Source: Lepus europaeus (lineage: Eukaryota; Chordata; Mammalia; Lagomorpha; Leporidae). From it: a DNA stretch of 64,000 bases. The notes beneath the pieces are model-generated. The model saw only the letters and a list, made by a program, of their open reading frames with translations. It had not been told where the DNA came from and did no database searches. Numbering within the stretch: position 1 is the first letter of the stretch; the number at the start of each line of letters is the position of its first letter. A program made the translations under genes and the position numbers. The stretch is taken from contig NC_084831.1 of the NCBI RefSeq assembly GCF_033115175.1, positions 11,628,540-11,692,539 of the forward strand, read 5' to 3'. Of this stretch, positions 47,626-59,600 are shown one piece after another.

Positions 47626-50600
47626 TGCAGACCCTGGCAGCCATCACTCAAGTCAGGAAACAGAAGGTGACCTCGCCGCCACGCCCCTCTCTGAGCCTCC
47701 CTCCCACCTCCCCCGACGGTAAAGGCTGCTGTGTGCTGAGCCTGCCCGGAATGGCAGTCCTGGGCTGCTCTGTCAGTAGGGGGTCGCCATGGGTGCAGTG
47801 TGCAGGTGGGGGAGCCATCAGGTACTAGGGGGCGGGGCCTCTCCCGCAGGATCAGGTACTAGGGGGTGGGGCCTCTCCCGCAGGATCAGGTACTGGGGGG
47901 CGGGGCCTCTTCCGCAGGTTTGGAAACTGTTTCAAATTCTCCTCCCTTCCTCCTCCCCTGCCCTGCTCCTGCAGGGGCTCGGGGGAAGCTGTGTTTTCTG
48001 TGTAGGAAGACGGGGTTTGACCAATCAAAGGCTCCATTTGTGCCGCAAAGTCTCTCCCAGTTTCTGCCGGGCGACTCGGAGAAGGGGGGTGAGGGTGGGG
48101 CTCACGGAGTGTGAGGACTCGCGGAAGCTGGGCTCGGAGGCCTCACGGCCAGGCAGGGGCAGAGCGCAGATTCACACCCACGTCCTGGTGGTCGCCCTGT
48201 CTCCCAGAGAGGGCCGCTTCACACCCACCAAGGTCGTCCTGGGAGTCCTGGGCTCCCAGCAAGGTGCTACAGACAGCGAGGGCTGTCAGTGTGCAGGAGA
48301 GGAGGGGCTCCGGGAAGGCTTCCTGGAGGAGGCAGCATTTGGTCTGGGCCTCTGCTCTGACCCTCCTTCCCCCTCCAAGGTCTAGTTCCCATCCCAGGGA
48401 GCACACCCATCTCCGGGCTGTGTCTTCTTGGAAATGTGTTATTTGTGCCCGGCCCCTGGTGGGCACCGTGACATGGCCTCTGGGGCTCCGGCGAGGCTCA
48501 CAGGGATGCCCACTGCCTCCTCCTTGTAGACATCTCTCTGGATTGCGACCTGAACTGTGAGGGCAGGCAGGACGGGAGCTTCGTGGACAAGGTAGGCAAC
48601 CCCCACCCGGGCCCAGGACCAGGGAGCGGCGTGTGACGCTGCTGTCAGGTGGGTCGGGAGAGGCGAGGTCATTACGGATAGCCCCCTGCCTCCTGGCTGG
48701 TGCTGAGGTCAGGGCACGCAAGTGAGAACTGGGCACGGCCAGGATCATCTGTGACCAGGAGAAAAACCACCAGGGACAAGCCGGCACAGAGGCACACAGG
48801 CCTGGGCACGGCTCTGGGTCAAGCGTTGCCAAACTTTTCCTATAAACTAGACGGGTGTTTGGGCGTCGTGGGCCCTGCTGTCTCAGGGCCAGTGTAGTCT
48901 GAAAGCAGCCAGGGTCAGTACACAAGCTGACGGACGTGGCTGTGTTCCAATAAAACTTTATTGACAAAAGCAAGCAGTGGGCCAGATGTGGCCCACAGGC
49001 CGTGATGGGCAGAGCCCCTGCCAAGTGTGAAGCTTCCAGAACTTTGGGCTGAACGGCGGTGGCACTGATGCACTGAGAATTCAGAGGGGACGGTCAGGTT
49101 GGGCTGGGCGAGCGGGGAAGCTTCTGGAAGGCAGTGCGCAGGAGCTGGGCTCTGCAGGGATGAAGATGGGGGGGGGCGCTCCAGGTGGAGCGGGAGGAAG
49201 GAGTGGGTGGGAGGCAGAGAAACAGGACATGGGCTGGAGGCGCAGCCCAGCCAGCCACGAAAGGCAGCTCTGTGGTCTGCGCTCGGTGGTGTGGCCAGAG
49301 GGAGCCGTTGCCATTTCTGGAGTGGGGGTCCCTCCGTGAAAGGGCCCCACCCCCAGGGGGTAAGGCGCAGGCTCAGCAGGCGCCGGGGAGGGCGCAGGTC
49401 TGGGCGGGGCCCCAGCACCTGCCCTGTTGTGCCATCGGCAGCGGCAGTGGGTCTGGGGGCCCAGTGGACACGGAGCCATCCTGCTGGTGAACTGTGACCG
49501 CGACGACCCGAGCTGCGATGTCCGGGACAACTCTGACCAGCACGTGCGCTGCCTGGAAGGTGAGGGGCCAGCACGGGGGTCCCCGGGTGTCCAGGGCCCC
49601 TGCTCGGTTATGGCATGGGGGCTCCAACCCACAGAGGGGACCCAGGAGGCAGCGCTGGGGTCCGCAGTCCTGCCCTGGGCCACACCTTGATGTTGGACAG
49701 AGTCCGTCTCAGGCTGGCCGCTGGCCTCTCCGGCCGCCCAAGGCCTGCGGGCACTCGCGCTGGGGCGGAAGCTGGAAACGGTGTCCCCACCACCTCCCTC
49801 CTCCAGGACAGCAGAGGGCGCTCCCTCTGCCAGGCCCCGCATAACCCTCCACGTTGGAGGGTATCCTCACCCCAACTCAGCAGTGGGATGCTGAGGGTCA
49901 GAGGTCAGGACACCTCCCGTTGCCCAGCGTTTCTGTGAGGCCCCAGCCTCTGCTGAGAGCACCTGCAGTACAGGCAGCAGCAGGTGAGGGAGGAGGCGGC
50001 CGCATCCCGGGGTGCTTAGCTGCTCCCACGGGACCCTCACGCACAGCCGCCTGGAGCATGTGGCTTCGTGGTTTGCTCCGGGTGGGGTCCAGTGCCTGCA
50101 GAGCTGGGCTGGGGGACCAGGTGCCCGGGGACAGGACCCCCCATGTCGCCAGCCCCCGTGTGGCTTCGCAGACCTGGAAGACATGTCCGTGATGGTCCTG
50201 CGGACCCAGGGCCCTGCGGCCCTCTTCGATGACCACAAGCTTGTCCTGCACACCTCCAGCTCGGACGCCGAGCGGGCCCGGGTCTTCCACCTCTGCGGTG
50301 AGTCGGGGCCTCCTTGCCACGGGCAGCTCTGCGCAGACTCCAGGGGCTGCCTTGGGAGGTCCCTGGAAGAGTAGCCAGCAGTGGGTGGGGGGCACTTTGG
50401 GACCCATCGGCTGGTTTCCCCAGCGTGGCACCTGGCCTGGGGTTGTTTTCTTGGATGGGTGAATTTCAAAAAATATAGTCTAAGCATGTTCTGAAATTCT
50501 CAGTGTCGAGAATGTCGGCTCCACCTAAGTGCAAGCGTCAGGAGCCCCCAGGCCAGAGCATGGTCCTCACTCGGCCGTGTCTGCCTTCCGGCTGCAGCGC

Positions 50601-53600
50601 CCTGGGTCTCCTCCCCGCGGGCTTCGGGCTGTGTCTCCCCGGAACATGGATGACTGTTGGTTTACACAGTTGGCACCAGAATCACAAAAGTGCAAATGAG
50701 CAGCTAAATACCCTCTTGAAACAGCCTGTGTAGATAAATGATGTCTCCTTGTGCGTGTAGTTTTTTCCCCCAAAGATGTATTTATTTATTTACTTGAAAG
50801 TCAGAATTACAGAGAGAAGGAGAGAGAGAGAGGTCTTCCATCCACTGGTTCACTTCCCAGATGGCTGCGATGGCTACAACTGGGCCAGGCCAAAGCCAGG
50901 AGCTTGGAGCATCTTCCGGGTCTCCCACGTGGGTACAGGGACCCAAGCACTTGGGCCGTCTTCTACTGCTTTCCCAGGCACATTAGCAGGGCACTGGATC
51001 GGAAGTGGAGCAGCCGGGACTCGAACCAGCGCCCATATGGGATGCTGGCTCTGCAGGCGGTGGTTTCACCCGCTGAGCCACAGCGCCAGCCCCCGCCAGT
51101 GCACATGGTCTTGTAGGCAAACTAGCCAGAAGCAGAAGCTCTGGGCTAGGGGCAAACGCTGTTTGGATGCCACTAAACAGTGTCGGCAAGGTCAGCCACA
51201 CCCACTGGCCACGCCCATGCCGCCTGCCTCCCAGCTGTGGCCACTCTGGGCATTGCACACCCCTCTTGCCTTTGCCAGGGGCAGGTGCTAGGAAGGCGTC
51301 ATCACACCCACGTGCGGTGAGGCTGCGCATGCTCCCCGGGGCCTGCCTGGGAGTCACCCGCCCCCTCGTCCCCCACCCCCACCCCAGGTCCTGAAGACTC
51401 CTGCAAGGCCTACAGGTGCGTGCTGGGCCAGGACAAGGTGTCCTACGAGGTGCGGCGCTTCCACGGGGACGAGGAGCGCTTCTTCGTGGAGGGCCTCTGC
51501 TTCCCCGACGCCGGCTTCCCGGGGCTGCTCTCCTTCCACGTCACCCTGCTGGATGACTCCAATGAAGTAGGTGCTGGCCCTGGACGGAGCGGTGGGGCAG
51601 GGGGCAGGAAGGGCCCCGTGGCCACTGCAAGGGAGGACCCAGACCCCCCATCCCCCGCTGGGCCGTCTCCACCTGGCCGAGAAGCAAGGGGCTCCCTCAC
51701 GGAATCGGAGCCTCCCTACCCCCACCCTAGGCCCCTGGGCTCCGAGTCCAGTGCTCCCTCCTCCGGTCCCCACCCCCCCGCAGGACTTCTCCCAGTCCCC
51801 CATCTTCACCGACACCGTGGTGTTCCGCGTGGCCCCGTGGATCATGACGCCCAGCACCCAGCCGCCCCTGGAGGTGTACGTGTGCCGGTGAGTCTGGGGG
51901 CCATGGGCATCCCTCCCGGGCCCCTGCACCACCTCCCCGCCCCGGCTCTGTCCTCAGCCACTCTCCCTGGCCTCGCCCGCAGGGTGAGGAACAACACGTG
52001 CTTTGTGGAGGCCGTGGCTGAGCTGGCCGAGAAAGCCGGCTGCAAGCTGACCATCTGCCCGCAGGCCGAGAACCGCAACGACCGCTGGATCCAGGTAACA
52101 GCGGTCACCGGGCAGGGGCCCGCCGGGCGCCACCCCGGAGTGGGAGGCTGGCCTGCGCTGGCCGGGGCTCCTTAGAGATACCCAGGAAGGCCTACCCAGG
52201 TGGTGCTCCCGGCTCCTAAGCCGGCCATGCCCGGGCCACGCCCATGGGGCCATCTGTGGACATCGCCGAGGCTGGTGGGCCCTGATGCGGTAAGCTGCTC
52301 CCTGGCAGAGGCGGCCAGGGTGCCAGCAGCACCAGGAGACCCCGGAGGAGCTGGCGTCCCCTCTACCCCGAGCCTCCACGAATGTCCCTGGGAGGAAGGG
52401 CCCGGGGCTGGACCAGACTCGGCACGTGTGGGAGGGTGGTTTCCGCCGTCCAAGTGTGGCTCTGGGAGCCCCTGCAGTCACCCCCATAACTGAGGCACTC
52501 TCAGGGGAGCAGGTGCCCGGGGATGAAGCGCCCCACCACCAGGCTGCACAGGGCGGTGGACCAGCAGGTGCACAGGCCCAGGGGCAGGAGGCAGGAGAGA
52601 GGAGTGGAGCTTGTGTATTCTCCCTGCCAGGGCCCGGGTGGGTGTTGAGGTGGGAGACCTTGAACGCCAAGCTAGGGAGCTTTCACTCTGGCTGGAGACT
52701 AGACCAGCGAGGGGGGCGGGGCAGGATGCCGGAGCTAGACGGGCTGGGTTTGGGTCCCGGCCGTGCTACTGACTGGCTGTGTGCCCTCGGACAAACACCT
52801 GGACCTCTCCATTCCTGGCTGTCGTCATCTGTCACCTGCACATGACAGCGCCTCCACATGGGCACATCCTGGGAAGAGTGGGGTGCAGCCTGCAGGAACT
52901 GGGGGGCCTCTCACTGCTGTGCCCTCCGTCAGTGCGGGGCCATCTTGCCTCCCAACCAGGACAGTCACCCTGACCTGCCCCGACCCCTCATGACCACGGG
53001 TGGAGGGAGAGGGACTGGCTGGTGCCCTGCAGCCTCTTTGTCCCACTCGGGCCACCCGAGGTCCCCTCTACATCCATCCTGCCCTGGCCCAGCATGGGGA
53101 CACCCCAAGGTCACGGCCACGTTCTTACACTCGGCTCTGTCTCGCTGTGTGACCCCAGGCAAGCGTGTCGGCTCTCTGAGCCTGCAGCCCCTCCCCCAGC
53201 CAGCAGGCCTCTGACCCCTGCCCGCCCCTCCGAGGGCTCAGCCGGCCTGCGCCAGCCGGGGGTGTCCTAACTGCCCTTGTCCCTGCCTTCCCTGCAGGAC
53301 GAGATGGAGCTGGGCTACGTGGAGGCGCCGCACAAGACCTTCCCCGTGGTCTTCGACTCACCGCGGAACGGGGAGCTGCAGGACTTCCCTTACAAGCGGA
53401 TCCTGGTGAGCGCAGGCCGGGTGTGGGCGGCAGGGCCCAGCCCGGGGGGGCTGGCTCCGCAGGGGCGAGGGTGCGGGTGCCAGGGCATCCGCGGGAGGTG
53501 CGGCTTACACTGGCGGCAAGGAGCTCCCCGCGCTGCCTCGGGCCGTGCTCACACTGGACAGGATCCATTCTTCTGGAACCTTCCAGGGTGGCCAGGCCGG

Positions 53601-56600
53601 GGGCAGCCTGTGTTCTCACTCACTGGGTCCCTGGGTGGGAGGAAAGCACAGGCCCCGGGCCCGCCTCTGTGTGACGTGGCCGCGTCACTTCTGCTCTCGG
53701 AGGTGCAGCCCCGGGCTCCCGTGTTTGTGAGGGTTCTCGGGGCTCCGGGGCCACAGGGAGGGGGCCGGTCCTGTTGGTGATAAAGGAGCGCGATAGAGAG
53801 GCAGAGAGGCTGCTGGCCAGGACCCCGCTGAGCAGAGCGGGGAGACCTCTTCAGTGCCTTAGAGACGGGACCCCCGTCAGCCTCAGCTCCGCCTGGCCCT
53901 CGATGGCGGGGGGCGGGGGAGGCCCAGGCTGGGGCTGGGTGGGGGAGGAGCCTGTGGCCTTGTGGCCCCGGGCACAAGTCACTGCACAAGTCCAGCTGGC
54001 TGCCATGGGGCTGGACTTGGCTGTGCAGGGAGGGGGTGCCGTGGTCTCAAGCTCCGTATCTGCTGAGGGGAGCAGGGGCCCCCAGAACCCTGCCCGTCTC
54101 CCTGCGCCCTGGGATGCAAGCATGGCCCGAGGGGTCCAACCTCCGGCCTCTGTGTATGCATGGGATGGTGACCAGGTCGGATCTCTGTCTCGGACTTGGT
54201 CTGTCCACCTGAGCAATGGGTGGCTACTCCCGTCCTGTCTTGAAGGAGCTCAGAGCCCAGCAAGTGGCTTCCAGCTCTTCCTTGTGCCCCACCCCCATCT
54301 GACTCCGCCCCAACTGATGCTGCCCCCATCTGACTCCGCCCCCTCTGACTCCGCCCCACCTGACTCCATCCCCCAGGGTCCCGATTTTGGCTACGTGACT
54401 CGGGAGCCCCGAGACAGGTCAGTGAGTGGCCTGGACTCCTTCGGGAACCTGGAGGTCAGCCCCCCGGTGGTGGCCAACGGGAAAGAGTACCCCCTGGGGC
54501 GGATCCTCATCGGGGGCAACCTGCCTGGGTGAGCGAAGAGCGGCGAGGGAGCGGGAGGTGGGGGGTGCTGATGATGGTGGGGAGGGACCACGCGCCCCTC
54601 GAAGGGAACCAGAAAGAGGAAACAGTGGAACCACGGCCCTGGGCGTGGGGGGCCGGGTGTTTGATACCCACGGTGAGGGGTGTCTGATGCCCACGGGGGC
54701 CGACGAGCCCTTTTGTTTCATCTGAGTCTGAAACTAAGTAGACGATGCTGGTCACAGACTGTCAGCCCACAGTAATAGAAAAAGATTCAGTCCTCAGCGG
54801 TCCTGGGAGAAGCGCCCCTAAGTCAAGGCTTGTTCATACTAGCATGTAAATGACTGACCCCAGATCTGTTCCAGAGGGCAGAAGGGAGGAATAAGACAAG
54901 GAAAGTGAGGCGCAGTTGCAGAGAGAGTAGTGAGCTCCGGGTCGTGCGGCACATGGCCTGGCTCTGGGCTGTGCGGCCTGGCTCTGGGCTGTGCGGCACG
55001 TGGCCTGGCTCCAGGTTGTACGGCACATGGCCTGGCTCTGGGCTGTGTGGCACGTGGCCCTGGAGCACCGGGGGAAGGCGATGATGCCGTGATGGGTGGT
55101 TGCTGTGGGGTGGCCGGGACAGCGAGCCACGCGGTGCAGCTATGCTGTTAGAACCAGGCTCAGCGCCCGTCCGGAGTTCACCTGTGGGACTCAGAATGCC
55201 CCCGCGGGTCGTCTTCCCTGCGCACAGCAGCAGGCCTGGGCTTTGCCAGCGAGGTTGCCCTTTAACCCTGCGCCCCCAGGTCGAGCGGCCGCAGGGTCAC
55301 GCAGGTGGTGCGGGACTTCCTGCACGCGCAGAAGGTGCAGCCGCCGCTGGAGCTCTTTGTGGACTGGCTGGCCGTGGGCCACGTGGACGAGTTCCTGAGC
55401 TTCGTCCCCGCCCCCGATGGCAAGGTGAGGGCTTGGGGGGCGCCTGGGGGAGGGGTGGGGACCCGGGGCCGGAGCTCAGCCAACCCCTCCTCTGCACACA
55501 GGGCTTCCGGATGCTCCTGGCCAGCCCGGGCGCCTGCTTCAAACTCTTCCAGGAAAAGCGCAAGTGGGGCCACGGCAGGGCCCTCCTGTTCCAGGGGGTC
55601 GTTGGTGGGTAACAGCCCCGGCCTCGTCACCGCTCGCCCGCTCCCTCCCCTAAGACCGACCGTGGCTTCGGAGAGGGAGGCCCAATTTCATTTTTTTGAG
55701 AGCAGAGAGAGAGAGCACGCGCACTCCCATCAACCACTGGCTCCCTCCTCAAGTGCCCTCGACGGCTGGGGCTGGGAGGCGGGAGCTCCATCCAGGTTTC
55801 CCCCGCGGGCAGCAGGACCCCGGCTGCTTGAGCCGTCACCACTGCCTGCCGGGCGCGCATAGGCAGGAAGCCGGAGCCAGGTCTCCAAGCTGGTGCAGAA
55901 CACAGGTGCTCTGATGGGGCCTGCGGGCGTCTAAATCCCCAGGTTTCATGCTGGCCCCCGGCTGGGCAGCTTTAAAGCAAGGCTGTCCCCGCCCCCGCTA
56001 ACGCCGCGTGGGGCCCCTCACTCCTGCCCCTGCACGCCAGCCTTCCCCACCACCGCTGCCTGGGCCTGAGTCAAAGCGAGGCGAGGGCAGACGCGGGCGG
56101 GCATGGACGGTGTGGGGACACGGCAGGCTGCCGGGGGTGTCCCCAGGACCTGCTCAGGAGGCCCCGAGCTTAGGGTTTAACGCCCTGTGGTCCCAGGCTT
56201 GAGATCCTAGTGACTGTTTCATTGTGAGCACTGATGGATGGGGGTTGGGGGTGGCGCATCTGCTGGGGGTGTGCAGCCTCTGTCTCCACCCCCACACCCT
56301 GCGGGAGCCCCGAGCAGCCCCCCACCCTCAGCGGGGGCCTGGGCACTGGCAGGGCTGGGTCCCCAGGTGGGGCCTGGCATCTCACCCACACCCATGTGAC
56401 ACCCCCACCAGGACCCTTCCTCTCTGGGACCCCAGGGGTCTCTGGCCACGAAGAGATTTTCTTAGCCCCATGGGAGGCAGACAGGAAAACATCAACACTC
56501 CCCGGGTTTCCAGCTTCCCAGGGCCCCTCGCTCTGTTTGCTGAGGTCCCTGTGCCCCTCGCCACACAGGAGCCAGGCAGAGCAGTGGGAGAGCACAGCTC

Positions 56601-59600
56601 CCAACCCACTGCTCCCGAAGAGACCACGTCTGATCTCGAAAATCCTCTGATCCGAGTCTGATGTGCTGGCGGGATGGAGGGGAGGGACCCTCGGCCTTCC
56701 CGGGAGAGCCACGTCTGCAGGGGGTGGGGTCGCGGGTGCAGGCCCGGCAACGTTATCCCAAGCTGCCAGGCTAGGGGGTGAGCAGGGGCCTCCCCGGGAG
56801 CCACGTGCAGCCACCAGCCCAGGCTGTGGCTGTGACATCACGGGGGCTCCGAGGCCAGGGTTCCCGATCAGGTGCCCGTGCACCTGCCCCGTGCTGTGTG
56901 TCTCATGCATGCCGCACTGCCTCTCTGATCCTCGCTGAGCCTATGAGGGTCTCTGTCCTCACCCTCCCTGCCCCCTTCATACCTTAGCATGGGACACTCA
57001 GAGGCCAAGCAAGAGTGTGTGCAGCTGGGGCCTGCGTCGTGGCTCACTTGGTTAATCCCCCGCCAGCAGCGCTGACATCCCATATCGGCGCCGGGTTCTA
57101 GTCCTGGTTGCTCCTCTTCCAGTCCAGCTCTCTTCTGTGGCCCAGGAAAGCAGTGGAGGATGGCCCAAGTGCTTGGGCCCTGTACCTGCATGGGAGACCA
57201 GGAGAAGCACCTGGCTCCTGGCTTCAGATTGGCGCAGCACCAGCCATAGCGGCCATTTGGGGAGTGAACCAACGGAAGGAAGACCTTTCTCTCTGTCTTT
57301 CTCTCTCACTGTATGTAAATCTACCTCTCAAAAAAAAAAAAAAAAAAAAAGAGTGTGAGCAGCTGGGACCGGACCCAACTGTGTGCCTGGAGCGTGCACA
57401 CGGCCTGGGGAGCCTTGGCCTTGGCCTTGGCCTGGCCAGGGCCTGGCCGTGGGACGTGCTTCATGTATGGCTGACGTGAGCCACTGGCTCGTGTCTCCCT
57501 TCCTGGACAGTCCCGCCTCCGGGGGAGCCCTGCAGGCTGGCTGGGGAGCCCCCCTGCCATGCGGCCACCCCCTGCTGGTGTAGGAACCCCAGACCCCCGC
57601 CCCTGCCACACCCCCACACTTGCACAGTGGCCCAGCTGAGCTCTGACAGGCGATGCCCAGGGAGGTGAGAGGCTGTGACCTTGGCCTCCGCCTGGCTGCC
57701 ACCAGAGCAGGTGACCTCCATCTGCCTTCTCCCCGCCCCACCCCTCCTTGTGTCTCTGGCTCCTGCACAGGCGACGGGCGGGTCAAGACCATCTCCATAA
57801 ACCAGGTCCTCTCCAATGACAACCTCATCAGCTTCAACAAGTTTGTGCAGGTACAGGGGCCGGGGACTGGGGACAGAGGGGCTCAGTCCCCTCCTTGAGC
57901 CAGAGGAAGTGAGCATGTGAGCTGCACACGTGGGGGAAGACAGAGGCCAAGGACGATGAGCAGCAGGTGGGGAGGAGTCTGCGAGGAGCCCGGTCCCGGT
58001 GGCCGCGGGACGGGTCAGGAAGCCCGTGGGCTGTCCACACTCGCACACCTGAGCTCTGGGCGGAGGATGGGACAGGGCTGACTGGGCAACAGTCAGCCAC
58101 GGGGCTGGAGCACCCACACGGGGCTCTTGGGTGTCCCCAACTCTGCCCCCGCCTCTGTCAGAGCTGCATCGACTGGAACCGCGAGGTGCTGAAGCGGGAG
58201 CTGGGCCTGGCCGACCGCGACATCATCGATATCCCGCAGCTCTTCAAGCCCGAGAAGAAAAAGGCCGTGGCCTTCTTCCCTGACCTGGTGAGGCTGCGTC
58301 TGGGCCTCGGTGCCTGGGGGAAGACGCTCGGGCCTCTGGGCTGCAGGGGGGGCGGGGACATCAGGGCTTATGTGGCGCCCAGCAGGAGGGCTTCTCTTTG
58401 GCTGACCACCAGGGCCAGGCCTGGCTCGCGGCTGCCAGGGAAGCGAACGACTTGACCTTGGTGGCCTCAGCTGGGGCACAGGGGCCCCTTCTGCCTTCCT
58501 CCCAGCTGGTGGCGGCCTGCCCACCTCACTTAGCTCCAGGTGCCCTCTGGGGGCTCGGAGACGACAGAGGTTGGCCCTTAATCTCCAGGAGCTTCCGGTC
58601 CAATCCGCGGGAGAGGAAGGCTCTCACCTCTCAGGGGACCATAAAGTGGGGTGGCAGTTTGGGGGTGGGACAATGTGCGTCCAGCCTCAGAGATAAGACT
58701 GGGGATCCAGGAAGGCTTCATGGAAGAAGCGGCCTTTGATTGGGCCTTGAGGACTTTGCTGGTGCCTCTAAACCTTGGTGCCTCTGAAATGCGTGGGCAG
58801 CTGGGACGGCACCGGGGGTCCTGCTGCTGCAGGTCTGAGTTGCACGGCAGGGGGTCGCCTGGCTTCGCCCCACCCCCAGAGGAACTCAGCTCACCCACCC
58901 TGACACCCGGGGAGGGGCCGGAGGGCCTTCACGCCACCCTTCCTTCCCCTTTCTGGCCAGCTTGGCTCTCTCCTTCCTTCCTGTCCCCTGGGGCCACTTT
59001 GTGATTGGTTGTGCGCCCCCAGCAACTTGCACAAGGGTTCAGGCTCTGGTGTTGGCAGGAAGCGGAGGCCACCCGAGCTGGCTCCGGCCAGGGGGAGATT
59101 GGAGGGCCCCGGAAACAGAGGCCAGGGTGGCTCAGCAAGGCCTCTGGGGCCAGACCCGGCTCTGGTCTCTGTGTCCGCATCGCTCCCTTCTCCCGCGCTC
59201 CCCCCGCAGTTTGCCTTTCACCGCTGCTCTGTCCCTGGGCACACGAGTGACCATGGCCATACCTTCCCAGGGTCAGCTTCCCGTTCCCCAGAGGGACAAT
59301 CTGATTGGTCCGATTTGGGTCCGCTGGCCGCCCTGGTCCAATCAGCTGCGGCTCGGCAGGTTGGGATTCCATGGCGCAGACAGGGCGGCGGCAGAGAAAG
59401 TCCTGGGGAGCTCTACAGGGGCTCCCAGGCTCAAGAGCTCCTCCTGGCCCCCGCCGAGCGGCACTGGAGGAGCAGCGACTTCCGAGGTCGGGGCTGGGGG
59501 CTCGCAGGTGCAGCTCTGCCTCCCTCCCCCGCAGGTGAACATGCTGGTGCTGGGCAAACACCTGGGCATCCCCAAGCCCTTCGGCCCCATCATCAACGGC

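Larger units (their letters stand above)
46382..48529 (+). other. PADI3 intron 3 (2.1 kb)
   Basis: It holds AT-rich old LINE-like sequence at about 46465-46720, an L1-like piece at 47330-47550, CA microsatellites (about 46616-46635 and 47599-47625) and the three-copy GC-box repeat at 47817-47918. No exon is seen. Confidence 0.65.
55605..57770 (+). other. PADI3 intron 13 (2.2 kb)
   Basis: It holds a diverged minus-orientation CSINE (55686) and a young plus-orientation CSINE (57027). The remainder is GC-rich with no ORF of interest. Confidence 0.75.

Noticed and set aside
55609-55614. GTAACA as the PADI3 exon 13 donor
   Set aside because: It breaks the frame with exon 14, while GTGGGT at 55605 keeps it and gives the expected protein.
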